Below are positions 23,701 through 39,353 of a DNA stretch of 64,000 bases, in pieces; the stretch's first letter is position 1, and each line of letters opens with the position of its first letter. Made by a program: the position numbers and the translations under genes. The DNA is from Chaenocephalus aceratus (taxonomy: Eukaryota > Chordata > Actinopteri > Perciformes > Channichthyidae). The stretch covers positions 9,839,456-9,903,455 of the forward strand of contig CM043792.1 of the NCBI GenBank assembly GCA_023974075.1. Direction: 5' to 3'. Under the pieces are notes generated by a model, which saw nothing but the letters and a program-made list of their open reading frames with translations, was not told the origin of the DNA and did no database searches.

Positions 23701-26700
23701 TGTGTTTAATTGTCGCTGTTAAGTCAGGTTTTCCTTAAAATCTCTGAGCAGGACACATTTTGATCCTAAATATCTTTTAAGGCTTCAAAGTTCACATTTT
23801 TCTGTTGTCTTACATTTAGGTGAAACACATCTAATTTCTTTTTTTTTCTTTTTGTATTCATTTGCATTGCATTTGATATTGAGGAAATCAAAACGTAATG
23901 AAAAGTAATCAGGTTACATTACTTTTATATTGTGATACTATTTTACAGTTAATTAGTAATTGTAATGGTTTAGAATTGTTGAAGTAACCCTCCCAACCCT
24001 ATAGGTAAATAACCTATTTGTTCTATGCCAAGAAGTCAGATTAGCGCTTTAAAAAACATCTACAAAATATCATTAAACGTCCATTGTTTTGTGGTAATGG
24101 CAAAAATCTCAAAGAAAGAAACCCAAATGAATGGCTTGTATACATGTAGATACCATCAGGGGTAAAGAGTGAATAGGTGTTGTTGTTTTGATAACAGCAA
24201 TCTGAAACATTATCAGCTGGACCATGAAGGGAACAACAGTCAATGCTATTAATTGCAACCCATTAGATGCTCTTACAGTAAAACCACACCTGCTCCTTTA
24301 ACAAGCCTTTGTGATAAGCTTCTGTGTGTTTATGCAGCGGGAGGAAATATGATGAATAATTGGGGAGTTGAGGCGCAGAATTCCTCCAGCATTAATCGAG
24401 CATCTGAAATATCTGATATTAGCTTCGCATGAATCATTGTTAATTCCCACAAACCCATTACTGTTCCATGTGCAACTAAAAATAGAGTCCTGATCAATCA
24501 ATGGGGACACTCGAGAGGGATGCTGCCTGCTTCTGAAGCTTCCTTTTTGTTACTGCACTATACCCTTGCCTCTCATCAATAATTATTTCCCATAATTCAC
24601 AGATAGACTTTCTGTGTTCCGAGTGAAAGAGGAGGCACACCAGCCTTGAGCCGAGCATTTTAGAAAACCCTCCCTAACGCAATGTGCATTCCTCACATTT
24701 GGATGACGTCAAGGCCCTTTGATAGTGCACAAAACATTTCCTACTGGCAGAATCCTTGACTTGAATATTTCTCGAATGAAAGCGACCTATTTCTTGTTTA
24801 TGCCAACAATGACAGGTTTTTGCCAATTTCTCTCTGACTTGAAAAGAAGCCTAATCCATTTGAAATGGTGTGGCGATCTTCTCTAGCGATTGCATTGGTC
24901 ACAGCTCAGCGAGCGTGCTGCCTTGTGTGGAGAGGCTGACCCCCCCGGCATGCCCTCCTCTCTGCTGCACTGAGAGCCTTCACAGGCGACGGGCATTGCA
25001 TGGCCTCACTCATGCACCGAGGTGCAAGGGCAGACAGGTTCCACTGCACACAATTACAACGGACGGTCGCATCCCATTCCAATTGCATTTCCGCTCACAG
25101 GGGGAATGATCCCGCGGTGCATATTACTGTGGCTGAGGCACATTTAGCTGCAATGGAAGGAGAGATGGGAAAAGGCTCACCTCCTATACTAATCTGGGCA
25201 AACAACACTGCGCCGGTTCGCTATGAACATCCCCTATGTAAAAATGTTTTCAGGATGACAGAGCCGCCCTGCCTGTCTCTCACGGAAGACAGTGAATTCA
25301 TTAAGATAACAAATTGCACATGTCAAATGTGTAATCTTTCCAATGTTTACTTAATGAGGCGTAACATGTGCAAGGGTGTGTTTCTGAGTAAAAGTCATCT
25401 CGCTGAAGCTAGTACACCTTAAAGAAATGCTGAAAATTAAAAACGGTGTGATGCTTGATTCTGAGTGATATTTAATATATGTCATGTATACATTCATGCC
25501 TCCCAGGCCTGTGTGGATTCACAGACAGACATACATGCAAATGAGGCGGAGTGGAGGAACTAGAGAGAGCGGGGGACTCAGAAGTCTGAATATCTGATAG
25601 CAAAGCACCCTGATTAGAATTTTGTCATGCCACAATTTACAAATTAAAATGAATTAGATCTTCCATGCCCTGACCTCCATTAAAAACACTTCATTGTTGA
25701 TGAGCCATGATAGCATCTGCTATTGATCGGAGGAGAATCAGTATGGCCAATCCTGTCTCTTCACAAGGAGGTCATCCAAAGCAATTTAGGCATATTGAGA
25801 GATTGATCAGGGCAACGGAGCTGCCACTTGGGCACACTCAAGGTAGAACAAAAGTGTAAGGTGTGACGCAACTACTCCCCGCTGCTCTGTGGGGGGGGGA
25901 GCATCTCAAATCTAAATGCTAATGGTTTCTTTAAGAGCCTGGCTGCCCTTTAACCACTACAGTCAGACTTGAAGGATGGCTCTCAGTGTTTCAATGCCTT
26001 CCTCTTGTTTTGACCCCTCCCCTGTCTCTTCCAACACCACCGCTATCAACATCACAACCACTGGATTTAACTGGAGGAAAATATATGTGAACAGTTACAC
26101 CATCGGTTCTGTTTGATGCCTTTCCAACTTGCCTGGGAATGCAGTTACCTCAACCATCGTGGACGCCAACAGAAAATAACTCCAAGCTGCTGGTTTTTCT
26201 TCTGCAGAAAACACATTTGAAATACCTCTTGGGGTATGTTTGTATTTACATTGAGAATGCACTCTTTTCAAAGCGCTGACAAATATAATTTCCACCTTTT
26301 AGGAACCTTTCACGTTAGCAGAAAAGATTCATTTGAATACATATTCTTTCAACATTGCTTACATTTTTAACCTTTCTTGCCTGCAATTCATGCACAAGAT
26401 CTGTTCAATATGTATTTTGACTCGTTACTTTGCCGAGGAGGTTATGCTTTCAGTTTGTTTTGTTTGCACATTTACAGAAAGGCTATCGGTCCGATTTTCG
26501 TTTAAAACCATATTCACAAAAGAATCCATTAAAGACCCAATTACGCAAACTGAAATGACCTCCATAAACTTACATATTTCAATGTATTAATGGACTTTGT
26601 ATGAGATGCTATAAATTAGTTATTTACAAATGATTCCCCAAAACTGTGATGATTAACCAATCATCAATTGGACCAGCTTTATCCCTAAGGGTGAACCATG

Positions 26701-27234
26701 TCCAGATCTTCGGAGTATTATAATTTTACTTTAAACATCATCATCAATCACAAAATAAATGTGTCAGGCAGGGCCTCTGAGAAAATGGAGTGAAACGGTT
26801 ACCTGTGCAACCTTGGTCTCTGAAGCGCATCAAAGGTTAGAAGCCTTTTATTGAACACTTTTGAGGACACGCATGAGCAACAATAGGGATTGTTCAGGTC
26901 CAAGAAATATGTAGATTCAGCCATTTTTTCCGGGTAAAAGCTTAAAATACACATGTAGTGGTAAACTATATTGTTTAAGAAGAAATTAAAATGTTAAGGC
27001 AAGTGAACGAGGAAGAAATCTGGAGTTAATTACTGTTAATCACACGTTCTGTTTTTTCTCATTGAGTTGTAGAGAGAATTGTATTTTCTATTCCCTAAGC
27101 AATTTTTGTATAGTTATCCTTGACGCATTAAAAAATGACTGCTACAGTTAATGTATTTATTTACTACTACTTTACTTTAAATCTTGCAAAGGAGTTGTAA
27201 AGGCACCTTTTGAAGGCCCTATAAGCCTTTCAGG
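23701..27234. other. Non-coding interval with possible conserved elements
   Basis: The first part is AT-rich. From about 24290 to 25400 the sequence is unique, more balanced in composition and rich in homeodomain-like words (TTAATT, TTAATCG, CATTAAG), as developmental enhancers often are. The frames at 24870-25422 have no domain content. A weak repeat at 24030-24190 resembles 34440-34565. The claim of conservation is untested. Confidence 0.35.
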
Positions 27235-27499
27235 GTTTGCGAAGCTAAGTTCCCTCCAGAGGGAATTTCTCTTCCACGCACTCACCCCCACATCTCTAAG
27301 TGCTTGACCAATCATAACAGAGCTTACCAACCAGCTTACCAATCAGAGCAGACTGGGCTCTGGTTTTAGACAGAGGGTGAATAGATGTGCTGCAGCACAG
27401 TAAATATGAGAAAAATAAATCACTGTTTGAAACATGTCAAAGTAGAAGCACAAAACACAATACAAACCTAAAAGAGGAGCATAATAGGGCCCCTTTAAG
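27235..27499 (-). repeat. Copy of the TTAAAGGGGCC-ended dispersed repeat
   Basis: Ends 'gcataatagggcccctttaa', the best-preserved example of the terminal motif. It contains 'ccctccagagggaat' and 'ccaatcagagcagactgggc'. Confidence 0.8.
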
Positions 27500-29329
27500 A
27501 GCAAACGTGCCCCTAGTGGTCAAAGGAGTGTAATACTCATAGTATGCACAGCCAAAGAAGGTTTCTGTATATCATAAGGGACCATGAAAATCTGCCCAAT
27601 GAACCTACAATGTACACAAAATCGACCATTTGCAGATATCATCTCTCATTTGTGATCTCACTTTCTCGTTTAACCTCTATCCTAAAAAGTACTCAGCGCT
27701 TCTGTATCAGATGTCTATTGAGCCTGAATTCCCAACATTGTGTGCTTCACCATGGTAACAGAGATCAGAGGGCAAAGGTCACACAAAGCGTTGGTAGAGG
27801 TGTCGCTCTGCAAGGGCAGGGTGGGGGCGGAAAAACCTCCACATGGGCCTTTTTCCATACACTGAGCATGCTCATCATCTCCTGTCCTCCAGCAGCTCCC
27901 TGCAAGGTTAGTGAGAGTCAATAAGCCTTCCGCAAAGGTTAAGAAGATCTATGAGGAAGATATTATGCAAACAGTGATCTCTCTGGTTCCAGCAGAACCA
28001 CAAATAGAGTGGCATAACCGTCTTTGTTCATTTCCCATCAGAAAGTAAATCATAGGAAGGTGCTTCGTTTTCCTGCATGACTGGCTTATGAATTCAATAT
28101 GAGCCGTATATACACTTTCACACAGAGTACTTTCTGAATACAAAAACGTGCATATCGAATGGCATGAACTTTGTCTCTTACAAAGAACAATCATTATCTG
28201 GTCATTTGGTATTACACTTTCTAGAGAGCTGATGGATTATGTTATCATTAAGTAGATAGTTGTTGGTGACCCCAACTTGTTCTGGATGTTGTAGTTTAAA
28301 AATTAATTTTGAAGAATTTCCTTTATAACGCACGAGGAGGTGAAGTTGCCTACCTTGAGATTGTACCTGATTTGTAAGTGTTTACCAAGAAAGAGTGAAG
28401 TTAATCATCAGGAGGCACATCCAAACTGTTTTAACTTATAGAGCCTTGGCTTCGAGGTGATTTGTTCAAACAGAGAGGAAGATGAATGAGGCAGTGTCCT
28501 CCATCTGAGGTTTACTGTCTTGTAAATGTCATAGGATTAATTAACACATTTAAAATCATATTCATGATGATTGTTAAACACTGCTCAGTTACGCAGCGTC
28601 CACACGGCGGCGTGCGTAGAAGCTTTCCGGCAGGCCGTTAAACCAACAGGAGTCACTCCAACACTCCACCAACCTCTCATTCCTTGATAACGAGTGAAGA
28701 AGATAGAATCTGTTAAAAACAAGTGTTACCTTCTGCATATGCTCTTAGCATTAAGCTTAAGGTATTCTGTCCAAGTAATACAACTGATTAGCAAAAGTTG
28801 TTTCCTAAAGAAGCCAACCACGTGGAAAAGGTCAGAACCGAATATAAATTATTTGCAGTTTCTTCCAGACAACAGCTCTGTTATGGGAACTGAGTCTTAT
28901 TTATTTTCTCTCTATTAGCGGCTACTGTTGCCTCAAGGGGACAGAAGAGGTTTGGAGAAAATGTCACTGATTTGAGAAAGGGAAGAAAAGTTCTGTCCAT
29001 ATTGCTCATACAATCTATATTCCTTGAGCCCTGCATGGTTGCAGGCTTCAGTGTTAGTTTATACTTTCCATAAGCACTTCTCAGATTGTCTAATTTTAGG
29101 GATTTTAAACGTTCCTGTATTGTAGAGGAAAATATTTGTGAAAAGTCAGAAAGAACTAACATGATTATTTGCAGTGTAAATGTGTTTTGGGCTACAGCGG
29201 GACTTGTATGCTAATAACACCCAAAACAACATGAATGACCAGTGACAGGTGCACATTGTGAAGGAAGGGACGCTTAAAGCAAGTGGTTAAACAAAATGGA
29301 ATAAAAGGGAAAGTGTGAATCAAAAAAAG
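27500..29329. other. Interval without a supportable gene
   Basis: Frames at 27544-27924 and 28694-29162 have no recognisable content and no splice or codon support. The sequence is AT-rich and appears unique. Confidence 0.35.
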
Positions 29330-29690
29330 GATTCAGTACGTCACTAAGGATACTTACGTTAGTTGATTGAATGCCTATGTTACGTAAGGTGAGTTTGTTA
29401 CGTATGTTAACCTAAATACGTTAAAAAGTTGACTTTTGGTTTGTCACAGGACACAAACAGTTGGCCTGGATGGAAGTCCTGTGTTCGTTTGACCCACCCA
29501 TCCATCACAGTTTACACCCTTTGCGGACTATATTGCACTTGTGTTTCTGTCATAACAACTATGGCCACTAGAGGTCGTCGCCTATCAATAGACGCAATTG
29601 GTCGAAACGAGTTGCTTGAAAAGACGACTCAAAACTGCTTTTTGTTGGGGAAGACTGTCTACATCACTCTTAGGCAGAAAATAAACATGT
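29330..29690. repeat. Diverged interspersed repeat
   Basis: Contains 'gttgacttttggtttgtcac' followed by 'gtttctgtcataacaactat' and 'gccactagaggtcgtcgcc', which I associate with a common teleost repeat. Its edges are uncertain. Confidence 0.4.
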
Positions 29691-29949
29691 ACAATTGGCA
29701 TTAACGACTGTAAGAGTTAGCTGAACAGTACAGCTCAGTAATTCTATTACATCTTCCAACAACCGCTTGGAATACAAAGATCTCTCAAAGGTGTTTGCAG
29801 AGATTACACATGTACTTGAGATGCAGAGACACTGGAGGTAATCCAGAGAAACTTTGTGAGACGAAAATCTTTTTGGTCTCCATATCTCTGTGATGGAATT
29901 ATGTGTTCCGAAATTAGAGTGCAAATTTGAATCAAACCTCTGAGCGAGA

Positions 29950-30900
29950 TCTGTGGGTTCTTGGCAGTGAAGGGGGAACACAACAGGATTCTCGTACATA
30001 TGCCATGCACATCCGTGAGAAGCTCAGCAGGCTGCCAACACCAAAGTGTTCATCACTCTCCACCCACTCCTTTTCATAACATAGAACAGAAAATACAAAA
30101 ATCCCCACAGTATCACAGTGAGCCCAACCAATCAGTGTTGAGGATCAAAACACGGCCGTTCAAGGAGAATGAAATGCCCCCATTGATTGGCCGCGCCGCT
30201 TTGGTCCCCCCCTGCACAGTCTTCCAATCGATACCAGAGAGATAAGCAGCCGCCAGCCACTGATATTGGTGATGTATAACGCCGTGGCTGTGCGCCGACT
30301 GATGACTTCTTGCCGCCTTGGTCAAGACTCCCTAGAGCAACTAATTATTGCACGCCAAGGGCAGAGCCAGACCAAAACAACCAACAACTCCCCAAAGACC
30401 CTGTTCATTCAAAGGCCATCAAGCCACCAGCCGATAAACACCGCCGCCCTTTATTCACGTTAGTCATCTCCTACATAATACGACCCACTTCTGTTTATTA
30501 GGTAACACCTCACCTGTGCGCTGGCTAATCAGCTGGAGTTAAACCTTCGCAAGCTGAGATTAAAACCTAACACAGCAACAAGGATACATTACCAGAGAAG
30601 GAGCCGCTGTTATCGCTCCGTTTGTTTTTCAAAAGACAATGAAATAAATAAATGAGAAGGAAAAAAAAGGTTCAGAGAAAATGAAATGATGGCGTGGCGG
30701 TGTTTTGTTAAATTGTGCTGTCAAACGTTTCTCCTTTCTAATTTCCTGGAGCGTAGATGATGGAGCACGTGTGCTGACAGCTGAATCTGATAAAAAAACA
30801 CCTCACGAGCATTCATATGCGACATTTATAAATATAATAATAAAACAATTAGTCTGTGGCAAATGACAATTGACAGCTACCATGACATTTTTTTTCACCA
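29950..30900. promoter_or_regulatory. Candidate conserved enhancer block
   Basis: A non-repetitive stretch with mixed GC content and dense transcription-factor-like words: CATTGATTGGC (Pbx/NF-Y-like), CTAATTATTG (homeodomain), TTCAAAGG (TCF/LEF), GATAAACACC and GTTTATTAGG (forkhead), AGATAAG (GATA) and CACCTG (E-box). No long frame is supported. The function is inferred from texture only. Confidence 0.35.
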
Positions 30901-33074
<2,174 letters not shown>

Positions 33075-34142
33075 TCGCAGAGCTGCAGAGTAGATCAAGT
33101 GTGCCTGGAGAGCGCTATAGAGAGGCCAGTTTTTCTCATTAGACCGTGTGTGCGCCACTCTCCAAAAAAAACCTCACTCTAATCACTGTCACCAGACCTC
33201 GGCTGAAAAACAGATAATTAATGTTGGGCCGTGCCTCAATCGGCTTCCATGCTAAACAGCTCTGTGTACATATGTGTGCGCATGTGTGTGGGTGTCTGCA
33301 TGTTTGTCTATTTGGAGTCTGTCGATGTAGGAGGCCCCCCTGGGAATGGTGGATGCTCAAGCCATCCACAACAACCATTCCTCTCCGGCTCGTAAGCTCT
33401 CAGAAGAACTATCGCACAGCAGATAATGATGACAGAAGAAACATGCCACCGTACCACAAAAGCCGTCTGCTGCTCCTACTTCTCGGATCTCCATCTTTAG
33501 TCACTGCTTTTGTAACATCCCACCCCCCTCCCTTTTTTTTTGCTCCAGGTCTGCCCTTTTATTTCCCCTTCAACCATTTATTAAATGGAATGGACTTCTT
33601 AATCGTGTGCTTTGCAGAGCAGATTTATTTATGTTCTTTTTTCCTTTCTACAGGCAGTTATTAATATCATAAATATTTGATGATACTTTGCATGACCCTG
33701 CAGAGAATGTAGAGAGGTAATGAAGGTTAACGCTCGGGGTAGGGACTGATTAAATAGCGACTGAGTGGCAAAAGCTCACCCAGGACTGCGATAAACTTTC
33801 TAATAAAAGGAACTAAATAAACATCCTGTTCAAAGCACCATTTCTGTACAGGGCAACTTTAACAAGGTAATTGACACAGACACATTTTTTTACCCACCCC
33901 TAGTGATATGTAACATGCAAATGGTTTTGGTTTATTTTCCCAGGCTTTGTTAAATCTGTTTTTCTGCCTTAAACCTAAAAAATCATTTTACATGTGTTCC
34001 TCACAGCATTAAAAAAAGGCATTTGAATCAACAGCATGTGGTACAAAGGACTGGCTTATCTATAGCCAGTTGAGTAGCACTTGAAATGTTTGGCTCTATG
34101 AAACCTGATGTACTTATATGATTCCGTTTTCTTCAAGGTTGT
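33075..34142. other. Interval without a supportable gene
   Basis: Unique sequence near 33100-33700, then AT-rich sequence. The frame at 33221-33664 spans varied sequence with no domain. Nothing else is seen. Confidence 0.3.
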
Positions 34143-34156
34143 GTCTTCCTGGTCGA

Positions 34157-34222
34157 ATGCACTTATTGTAAGTCGCTTTGGATAAAAGCGTCAGCTAAAT
34201 GCAATGTAATGTAATGTAATGT
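34157..34222 (+). mobile_element. SINE tail fragment (V-SINE-like)
   Basis: Carries 'gtaagtcgctttggataaaa' and then a (TGTAA)n stutter at 34201-34222. The first 25 bases equal those at the end of the SINE at 11193-11390. The tRNA-like head is missing. Confidence 0.7.
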
Positions 34223-34249
34223 ACATCCGGGGGTATGTGATATGTTCCA

Positions 34250-34381
34250 TTACATTGAGGCCAAATTATGCTTTTGAGGGTCTCCCCTTTCCTGTAGTGT
34301 GTTATATAGATTTGTGTTCATGCCTGTAAATGGTCTGCAAAGGCTAAAAGTTCCTTCCAGCTAGTTTCCGTTTAAGAGACG

Positions 34382-34412
<31 letters not shown>

Positions 34413-34565
34413 ATGTAAATGTCATTGTTCACTCTTTTGACCACCCACAGAAATCCCATTACCTCCAATTGTTTGGAATGGTGGCAAACATCTTAGAGAT
34501 ACCACCAAATTCAGAACACATAACTATCTGCAAGGATGGATAGCACCAGAGGTAAATGAGAAAAT
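34250..34565 (+). repeat. Dispersed repeat copy with a (GTT)10 microsatellite
   Basis: Begins 'gaggccaaattatgctttt' and continues 'cctttcctgtagtgtgttat', shared with the copy at 62395. A pure GTT run lies at 34381-34411. The following part, 'ccattacctccaattgttt' to 'agcaccagaggtaaatgag', looks like a second diverged repeat, also seen at 24030-24190. Confidence 0.6.
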
Positions 34566-36394
34566 GTGAGCTGGCCCTTAAACCGTGTTGCTACTTTGGG
34601 GAATCAAACAAATGTTTTTGTTCATAATATCTCTTCAGAAACTTGCAGTTGGCGTTGCGCGGTAATCCTCCTGTATTCTGTCAGCAGCACTATGCCCTGC
34701 GAGTAATCATCTTTCTCACAAAGGCCTTATGAGGAGAGGCCGTTCTCTTCCCAGGCTCATTCAACAAATCAATTCTGCTTTTTGGCTTTCCACCAAGAAA
34801 AGAAAACTTCAGTATTTGCTACACATGTCCTTCATCATTGAATTGTGGTATTCATGGGTTTTTGAATAGGGCTGTGTATCCCATTGTCTGAGGAAGCGAA
34901 AGCAAACAGCCCCACAAAGCACCAATTACAACTCTTTCTCCACTGTGTCAAGACTGGGAAACATATGATGGGGTTTGCAATCATGATCAACATTGTTTAA
35001 ATGGTTACAAGTTAGCAAATTAGTAAATTCCTCCACTCGTTTATATAAGATGTGCAATTACCGGCAGCTAATACCCCAAAGTCACTCTGAGGTTTTCTCT
35101 TCCAGAAGACATAATTTAATCAGTGAGGCATCTGAATATTTCAAGAGCTCTGGCGTACAACGTTTATTGATTCTCAGAATGTGTCTTTTATACATTCAGA
35201 TGTGGCGGAATACCTCAACAAAATGATTTGAGGCTGACATATATAATTTGACCTTGTCAGAGGCTGACCTCCTTCCCCCCACGTTTCCGTGTAATTGAGC
35301 CTTTAGGGAGAGTGGAAAGACTATCTGGCCCTTGCCTTGTAGGATCTCTATTGATGATCAAGAATGGTTACCAACCTTCTAATCGATAAGTGCAGATACA
35401 CGAGCAGATAGTAATACATATGGGGTGACAGTAACTTATCTCGCCTTGACAAGCGGTTTAATAACTCCAAAGATCACAGACTTACATTAACGGCACCTCC
35501 GGGGTAAGCGCTTTGCAGTGAAGGGTATATGTAATTAAATATGTTTCCTAGGCCTAAAAGGCTTTTAACTTCTCCTTGAATAATATTCCTCAACAATTAA
35601 ACATGTATACAACGTGGAGCAGATAGATTTAAATCGCCGGTCAGAAACAGACAGGCCTTTCTGCATTTAAATTACAGATATTTTCATGGAGAGCCAGGAG
35701 CAAATCCAAATTGAAAGTTGCATTCATTTTGAGAGTATAAATTGCTTTTTTGTGATGTAGCTTCTGTAATCTTCCAGTGCTGCGAAAATCGTAGCTTTGA
35801 TGGTGGTTATAGGTGATGCATGGTGAGTGGATTTATTTTTATGTAGGACACTGACTCTTTCACTCTCTAATAACCCTTTCCTATGATCCCTAGCATGGGA
35901 AAAAGGAGGAAAGAGAAGGAAGGAAGGATAGATAATTGTCTTGTTTACCTTGATTGTGTGTCTGTGCGTGTTTGTGTTAAAATCACAAGGGTTCAGTACA
36001 TTTGCCAGACACAGAGGAGGAAGTAAGTCTCATTCACCTTTTCTGACACATCACCAACCAGTGGCTTGTTGGGCCTCGAGAGGAGCCATTGATGTGTCAC
36101 TTCACATTTCTTAACACTCAAGATCAATCCTTCATTTGTATTTAGCAATGTGGAAAGCATTACAAACGAGAGAATGCAATTCCTGAAGAAATTGCTAGTG
36201 GGAATGCTTTATGCTGAAAAGCTGACGCTAAACTGCTATGCTGAAATGTATTGTGTAAGAAGAAAGTGAAGAATTTAGATTGAAATGATACTTGAACACT
36301 GGGGGCTTGAATGTGTGATGAGAGAAGAAAAGAAAGTAAAAAGGCTTGGAAAAGCAGCAGAATATTTGAACTGCAAACTATTGAACTAACTTGA
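34566..36394. other. Interval without a supportable gene
   Basis: Unique, moderately AT-rich sequence. Blocks near 34650-34950 and 35250-35700 are enhancer-like in texture. The minus-strand frame at 36160-36588 runs into the tandem array and is not credible. Confidence 0.3.
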
Positions 36395-37035
36395 TGGCGA
36401 ATGGTCTGTCGCCATGCCAACGGCATTTGATGACATCCCATAATACGCTTAGATGCGTTGATGGCTGCATGGTTACCAAACCTGTGAAGTTTTGGGCCGT
36501 TTGGAGTATTTTCACTGAAGTTATGAGAAAAATGTGTTTCATGGCGAGCATTGTGTTGCCATGGCAACGGCATTTGAAGAAATCTCAAAACTGTCCCGTA
36601 GATGTCTTCACGGTTGGACTGTTAGCACACATGTGAAGTTTGAGCACTTTTTGAACATTTTCATAGGAGTTATAGCGACATCGTCTTTTATGGTGAGGGA
36701 TGCGTTTCCATGGAAACGGCATATGATGAAATCCCGTAATTGACGTAGAGCTGTTGAGGGCTGGACCGTTAATCATTATCTGAAGTGTGGTGTTGTTTTG
36801 ACCCTTTTCATAGGCGTTACGACAACATCATGTTTTATGGGGAGGGATGCGTTTCCATGGAAACTGCATATGGTGAGATGTCAGATTTGACGTAGAGCTG
36901 TTGAGGCATGGAGAGTTGATATACAGGTGAAGATTGTGGGACGACCGGACCGTGTCCATTGGAGCTACAGCGACATCGTGTTTTATGGCGAGGGATGCGT
37001 TTCCATGGCAACAGCCTATGGTGAGATCTCATAAT
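36395..37035 (+). repeat. Tandem array, five units of about 148 bp
   Basis: The anchor CCATG(G/C) followed by 'aac(g/t/a)gc' occurs at 36412, 36559, 36708, 36855 and 37003, giving spacings of 147, 149, 147 and 148. Each unit also carries versions of 'gcgacatcgtgttttatggc', 'agggatgcgtttccatgg' and 'tgacgtagagctgttgaggg'. Units differ at many positions, so the array is old. Short frames across it are by-products. Confidence 0.9.
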
Positions 37036-37037
37036 TA

Positions 37038-37135
37038 GGGTTGGGTATTGTTTGAATTTCCACGATTCTGATTCCGATTCCGATTCTACTTTTCGATTCC
37101 GGTTCTTAACGGTTCTCAATTCCGATTCTTTGAGG
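37038..37135 (+). mobile_element. Fragment of a DNA-transposon-like repeat
   Basis: Starts 'tagggttgggtattgtttga' and continues with a 'gattccgattc' stutter, an end sequence I associate with a common teleost DNA transposon. The other end, which should read back to 'atacccaaccct', is not visible downstream, so this is a truncated copy or the element has decayed. Confidence 0.45.
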
Positions 37136-38219
37136 GGCAGGGTAAAAAAATGATACATGCTTCTTCCACCAAAAAAATTACATTTATTCGAGAAACTTTT
37201 ACACAGGTTAGTTTACAGTAATATTCACATGAATCAGTCTGTTTATATTCACTGCTATGTAACTGTAACCTGAGAACCACTGAAGCTACAACAGTGCAAC
37301 AGTCCAACTTTTAAAGGAACCCCCCCCCCCAACAGTTCTTGTTCTTGTATGCCTTCTCAGACATACCGGGAAGAAATGTTAAAGTAAAATGCTTCAATCT
37401 GGTGCACTTTAAGCAGAATTATTAGAGACCTGATCTAGGGGGTACAACTCTAAACACCCATATGAAAAAGATCGGTTTACATTTTAATAATTAAATAAGT
37501 ATGTGAACATAACCAATAACCTACCATACCCAATAACAAATACATGTAACGTATTTTAACATTCATATCTTATTTTACTATTTTATTTATGCATATTTTT
37601 GTATCTCTCCAGTGTAAAACGATATGTCTGGTTTACTGTCCTATAGTTTACATTGGAATGATTTCAAACCTGTTTCATCCCAATCATTATAAAGGAGTGC
37701 CTTGGAAATATGTGTTTACATAAATTGTGATCAAAACGTTTGAGACCCACTGAGATAACTTAGACTAAAGTGAACTATCTAACACTCAGAGTCCTTTACC
37801 TCGCTGAGCTGTAGTTATCAGCCTCAGTCTGACTGGAGAGGACTCTCCTCCACATCATTGTAGAAACATCTTCTTCTTCCGTTATAGCAGCTAGCACCAG
37901 ATGCTAATAACAACAGCGCGTGCCGGTCCCTCTCTAGTTGGAATGCTCTATCAGCATTCCCACTAAATTATCCCATATAGCTTTTAAATACAATAGGAAA
38001 TTATAAGAGTAAAAATGAACAACAGAGAAAGTGAAAAAAACGAGATATGGAGCTAGAAATGAAGAAAAAGGAACAAAAATCAATCAAATTTAAAGCAGAC
38101 ACAGGCGCTGTGGTGCATGTGATCCATGTTAAACCACATCATAAAAATGCAAATACCGCAGTGCTCACTCCAGGAGTTTAGAGTCCCAAAAACAAATCTA
38201 ATATACCGCTGGATGCTTA
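37136..38219. other. AT-rich interval, no gene seen
   Basis: May contain the decayed remainder of the preceding repeat, but no coding frame. A 10-base C run is at 37321-37330. Confidence 0.3.
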
Positions 38220-39308
38220 ACATATATACCTTTTCATTTCCAACATTTGCTCAACAGATTGTCAGAGAAAGGTGAGGCGCCACACTATATCCCAGGGCCT
38301 CACAAATGTAATACAACCTGGATTGCAACGGGCCGGTGGAGATGGAGAGCTGTGGCATTAGGAGCCAATGGGAGCTCTTTAAATGAGAGAGTGGCCGTAA
38401 ACACCACGTCTACCTCCCTACCCTCGCCAGCATTACTAGTGGAGCTGATGACAAGTGCCGAGCCAGCTCTCCAGTGCCTTTAATACAGAGGGAGCATTCT
38501 CCAGGGGAAATGCAATCTGTGTCCTCTGCACAGATCCACTGTCTGCACTTCCCCGCATGTGAGCCGCTATCATATTATACTCCCCGCTCTCGAAATGGGA
38601 GAAGGAAATAGGAAATCGCCTCGGCCAGAGATGAACCAGGAAGATAATAAAAAAATAGTGTTACGCAAACGGCCGCAGATCAGCCCGCCATGCAGTCCTC
38701 CCCCTGGCTGAGCGCTAAACAATAAGCAGTGGGGATTGCTCGGGATTCTTTTGCCATTGATAAGAAAGTACGCCCCCCTTTTTTACCCCGCAGGCATCTA
38801 TTGGCTTAAAGCAGCTTAAGATGGGGGATAAGAAGAGGGACGTTCTCCTCATGTCGTGATCCAGCATGCCTGTATATTGCTAATAAAAACAGCACAAGTG
38901 CACAAACAAAAGACGCTCACAACAGGAGGCGCTGTGTGTGAAACATTATTCAGTTGACCTTGCATATTCCTGGGGAGATTTTTCATCTGAGCTAAACAAA
39001 GACACGTGAAAAATGCACCGATGACTTTTCAGCGGAGCAGTAAATCCATTAAAGTGGGGGTTTAAAGTCAAACATGTATTGTGAAGTGTGAGACTTTTTG
39101 CTGGATTGTTTTGGTTTACAAATAAAGAACAAGCCAAACAGCAGACATAAAGGAACACATCGCACAAAATAAAAACCACAATCCTACACTTCTGTGCCTG
39201 CCTGAAAAAGACAAAGACACTCGAGCAGAAGCTGGATGCTGAGTACGCTCTGGGATCTGTGTGTGTAGAGTCAAGTCACTGTGCAAGCTTGAAGTAAATG
39301 CCGGACAC
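38220..39308. other. Unique non-coding sequence, possibly regulatory
   Basis: GC-richer than average, with no repeats and no supported frame. It lies directly upstream of the CpG-rich block at 39.6-40.0 kb and could hold promoter-proximal elements. Confidence 0.3.
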
Positions 39309-39309
39309 A

Positions 39310-39314
<5 letters not shown>

Positions 39315-39344
<30 letters not shown>
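39315..39344. repeat. (GT)15 microsatellite
   Basis: Pure GT run, followed by 'atgtgtgagagagac'. Confidence 0.9.

Positions 39345-39353
<9 letters not shown>

Noticed and set aside
24870..25422. Overlapping frames of 60-140 codons
   Set aside because: Open on both strands in a GC-richer block; no domains, no splice support and composition as expected by chance.
36395..37035. CRISPR-like array
   Set aside because: The units are 148 bp, diverged and contiguous, without short conserved repeats and unique spacers; the setting is a vertebrate genome.
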